The notes under the pieces: generated by a model | Seen by the model: the letters and a program-made list of their open reading frames with translations, nothing else | The model's database searches: none | Told to the model about the DNA's origin: nothing | Program-made: the position numbers and the translations under genes | Part shown: positions 62,615 to 64,000 of the stretch, piece after piece | How the letters are laid out: every line of letters begins with the position of its first letter | Numbering within the stretch: the first letter of the stretch is position 1 | Assembly (NCBI GenBank): GCA_902554705.1 | Contig: CACDPP010000004.1 | Span: 19,332-83,331 of the forward strand | DNA: 64,000 bases | Direction: 5' to 3' | From: Paracoccaceae bacterium | GTDB taxonomy: Bacteria; Pseudomonadota; Alphaproteobacteria; Rhodobacterales; Rhodobacteraceae

Positions 62615-63994
62615 ATGCCGGACCAAACACTACTTTTAAAAAATGCTGATGTTTTATGTACAATGTCAGAGCCAGGGGAAAATGAACGCAGTATTGAAAG
62701 CGAAATTAAAGGTGGTGGGCTTTTTGCGCGTAATGGTATTATCGAAGCGGTTGGAGAAAGTAGCTCTCTGCCCCTAATAGCAGATACAATCATTGACATG
62801 AAGGGACATGTTGTAATTCCAGGAATGGTCAACACCCATCATCATCTGTTTCAAAACTTAACACGCGCGGTGCCTGCAGCACAAAACTCAGAACTTTTTG
62901 GCTGGCTGAAAACACTGTATCCTATTTGGAGTAATATCGGGCCAGAGCATGTTTACTGGTCAACCGCTTTAGGCCTGGCTGAACTTGCTTTGAGTGGATG
63001 CACAACATCTTCTGACCATCTGTATATTTATCCCAATGGTGCTAAATTAGATGACTCTTTATCTGCAGCATCAGACATTGGCGTCAGGTTCCATGGAACA
63101 AGAGGATCAATGAGTATAGGAGAGTCGCAAGGCGGACTGCCACCTGATAGTCTGACAGAAAAAGAGTCTTTTATCCTATCTGAAAGTCAGAGACTTATTG
63201 AAACGTATAATGATAGCAGTCGTTATGCTATGCAGCGAGTTGCTTTAGCGCCCTGCTCTCCTTTCTCAGTGAGTATAGATTTGATGCGAGAAAGCGCAGC
63301 GATGGCACGTTCTTATGGAGTGGGTTTGCACACTCATCTTGCCGAAAATGCCGAAGATATTGAATATGGTCTACAGCAGTTTGGAATGCGGCCAGGTGAA
63401 TATATTGAAGCTGTGGGGTGGACGGGAGATGACGTTTGGCATGCACACTGCGTCCAATTAAATTCAGAAGAAATTAATTTGTTTGCAAAGACAGGGACAG
63501 GCATTGCTCATTGCCCTTGCTCTAATATGAGACTTGCCAGTGGTATAGCACCAGTCAGGCAAATGCTGGATACCGGAGTAAAGGTTGGGCTGGGCGTTGA
63601 TGGCTCAGCATCTAACGATAGTGGAAATATGTTAAATGAAGCGCGTCAAACTATGCTTTTGCAAAGAGTAAATTCCAAAGCCTGTGCCATGACTGCAAGA
63701 GAGGCTTTGAGGGTTGCCACAACAGGTGGTGCATCCGTTCTAAATAGAGATGATATCGGCATGCTTGTGCCAGGTTATGCTGCCGATATTACAGCTTTTA
63801 AGAGAGATAACGTTGATTTTTCAGGTAGCGACTGGGATCCTGTTGCCTCACTTGTCTTTTGTGGTCCAAGCAAAGCTAATTATACTATAATCAATGGAAA
63901 AATAGTCGTTAGGGAAGGGCAACTAAATACCATTTCTATGGAGAAGCTGGTTCACGAGCATAGTAAATTATCCCACGATTTAATTAATAACTAG
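62615..63994 (+). CDS. Amidohydrolase, 8-oxoguanine deaminase-like
   Basis: A 459-residue metal-dependent deaminase. GMVNTHHHLFQNLTRAVPAA is very close to the signature of 8-oxoguanine deaminases, which make urate. Other metal ligands are in GLHTHLAENAED, WHAHCVQLNSEE and LGVDGSASNDSGN. IAHCPCSNMRLASGIAPV and ADITAFKRDNVDFSG complete the family pattern. Hydroxyatrazine-type and isoxanthopterin deaminases are close relatives, so the substrate is an oxidised purine or similar ring rather than certainly 8-oxoguanine. TAGGGA precedes the ATG. It follows the MmgE/PrpD gene by 90 bases. Confidence 0.87.
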   Translation: MPDQTLLLKNADVLCTMSEPGENERSIESEIKGGGLFARNGIIEAVGESSSLPLIADTIIDMKGHVVIPGMVNTHHHLFQNLTRAVPAAQNSELFGWLKTLYPIWSNIGPEHVYWSTALGLAELALSGCTTSSDHLYIYPNGAKLDDSLSAASDIGVRFHGTRGSMSIGESQGGLPPDSLTEKESFILSESQRLIETYNDSSRYAMQRVALAPCSPFSVSIDLMRESAAMARSYGVGLHTHLAENAEDIEYGLQQFGMRPGEYIEAVGWTGDDVWHAHCVQLNSEEINLFAKTGTGIAHCPCSNMRLASGIAPVRQMLDTGVKVGLGVDGSASNDSGNMLNEARQTMLLQRVNSKACAMTAREALRVATTGGASVLNRDDIGMLVPGYAADITAFKRDNVDFSGSDWDPVASLVFCGPSKANYTIINGKIVVREGQLNTISMEKLVHEHSKLSHDLINN

Positions 63995-64000
63995 AGTTGA

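Noticed and set aside
1..64000. Insertion sequences, transposases, integrases or prophage genes
   Set aside because: No such gene or flanking inverted and direct repeats were recognised. The only mobile-element hint is the tRNA-like fragment at 2381-2415.
1..64000. Intact tRNA, rRNA or tmRNA genes
   Set aside because: Intergenic stretches were scanned by eye and only the 35-base 3' fragment was found; no full cloverleaf was seen.

Overview
The window looks like chromosome from an AT-rich, free-living, probably marine alphaproteobacterium. The evidence is gene content: dense minimal-gap operons, many ABC importers of the branched-chain amino acid, polyamine and ribose types, Tat-exported binding proteins, a ureDABCEFG-type urease locus, a B12 uptake locus under a cobalamin riboswitch, and an IlvD/Edd sugar-acid dehydratase. 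A SAR116-like or rhodobacterial relative is possible, but no rRNA or full tRNA is present to place it. Only a 35-base tRNA-like 3' fragment was found.

Layout. 1-2330: end of a surface-polysaccharide locus (nucleotide-sugar epimerase tail, asparagine synthase), bounded at 2381-2415 by the tRNA-like fragment. 2544-6919: purF and small genes (cupin, repeat-bearing putative lipoprotein, NTF2-like protein), then an LhgO-type oxidase. 6964-9419: cobT-cobS-cobC for the nucleotide loop of cobamides. 9427-16476 (minus): riboswitch-btuB-btuF-btuC-btuD-exbB-exbD1-exbD2-tonB, a self-contained B12 uptake operon with its own energiser. 16599-21970: LivKHMGF importer plus an alpha/beta hydrolase. 21993-29162 (minus): polyamine-type importer plus glutamine-synthetase-like ligase and iron alcohol dehydrogenase. 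29335-33921: MetE-like protein, two TIM-barrel isomerase-like proteins, GFA protein, MFS carrier. 33923-35751: AcuC/HDAC-like hydrolase and YczE-type membrane protein. 35874-38755: sugar-acid dehydratase, cupin, SDR. 38801-49263: purine nucleoside phosphorylase, nucleoside deaminase, aldolase-dehydrogenase fusion, MtnA, MtnK and a divergent ribose-type ABC importer. 49296-54334 (minus): urease locus with a frameshifted ureB and an extra 56-residue membrane protein. 54513-63994: SnoaL-like protein, Asp/Glu-racemase relative, SDR, a second Liv-type importer, MmgE/PrpD protein and an 8-oxoguanine-deaminase-like amidohydrolase.

The most interesting system is 38801-49263. Its enzymes form a plausible complete route from 5'-deoxyadenosine and/or 5'-methylthioadenosine: deamination, phosphorolysis, isomerisation of the 5-deoxy(thio)ribose 1-phosphate, then cleavage to DHAP and an aldehyde that a fused dehydrogenase could reduce or oxidise. 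MtnK plus the ABC importer would admit the free sugar. The phosphorylase has Asn at the 6-oxopurine position and Ile where relatives carry the 5'-OH-binding His, which fits 5'-deoxy nucleosides. Also notable: paired ExbD proteins, one with Asn for the proton-carrying Asp; a polyamine permease with a C-terminal extension ending in a duplicated YNDIF/NLFK/FGGFD motif; and strong hairpins directly after the binding-protein gene in all three operons where that gene comes first.
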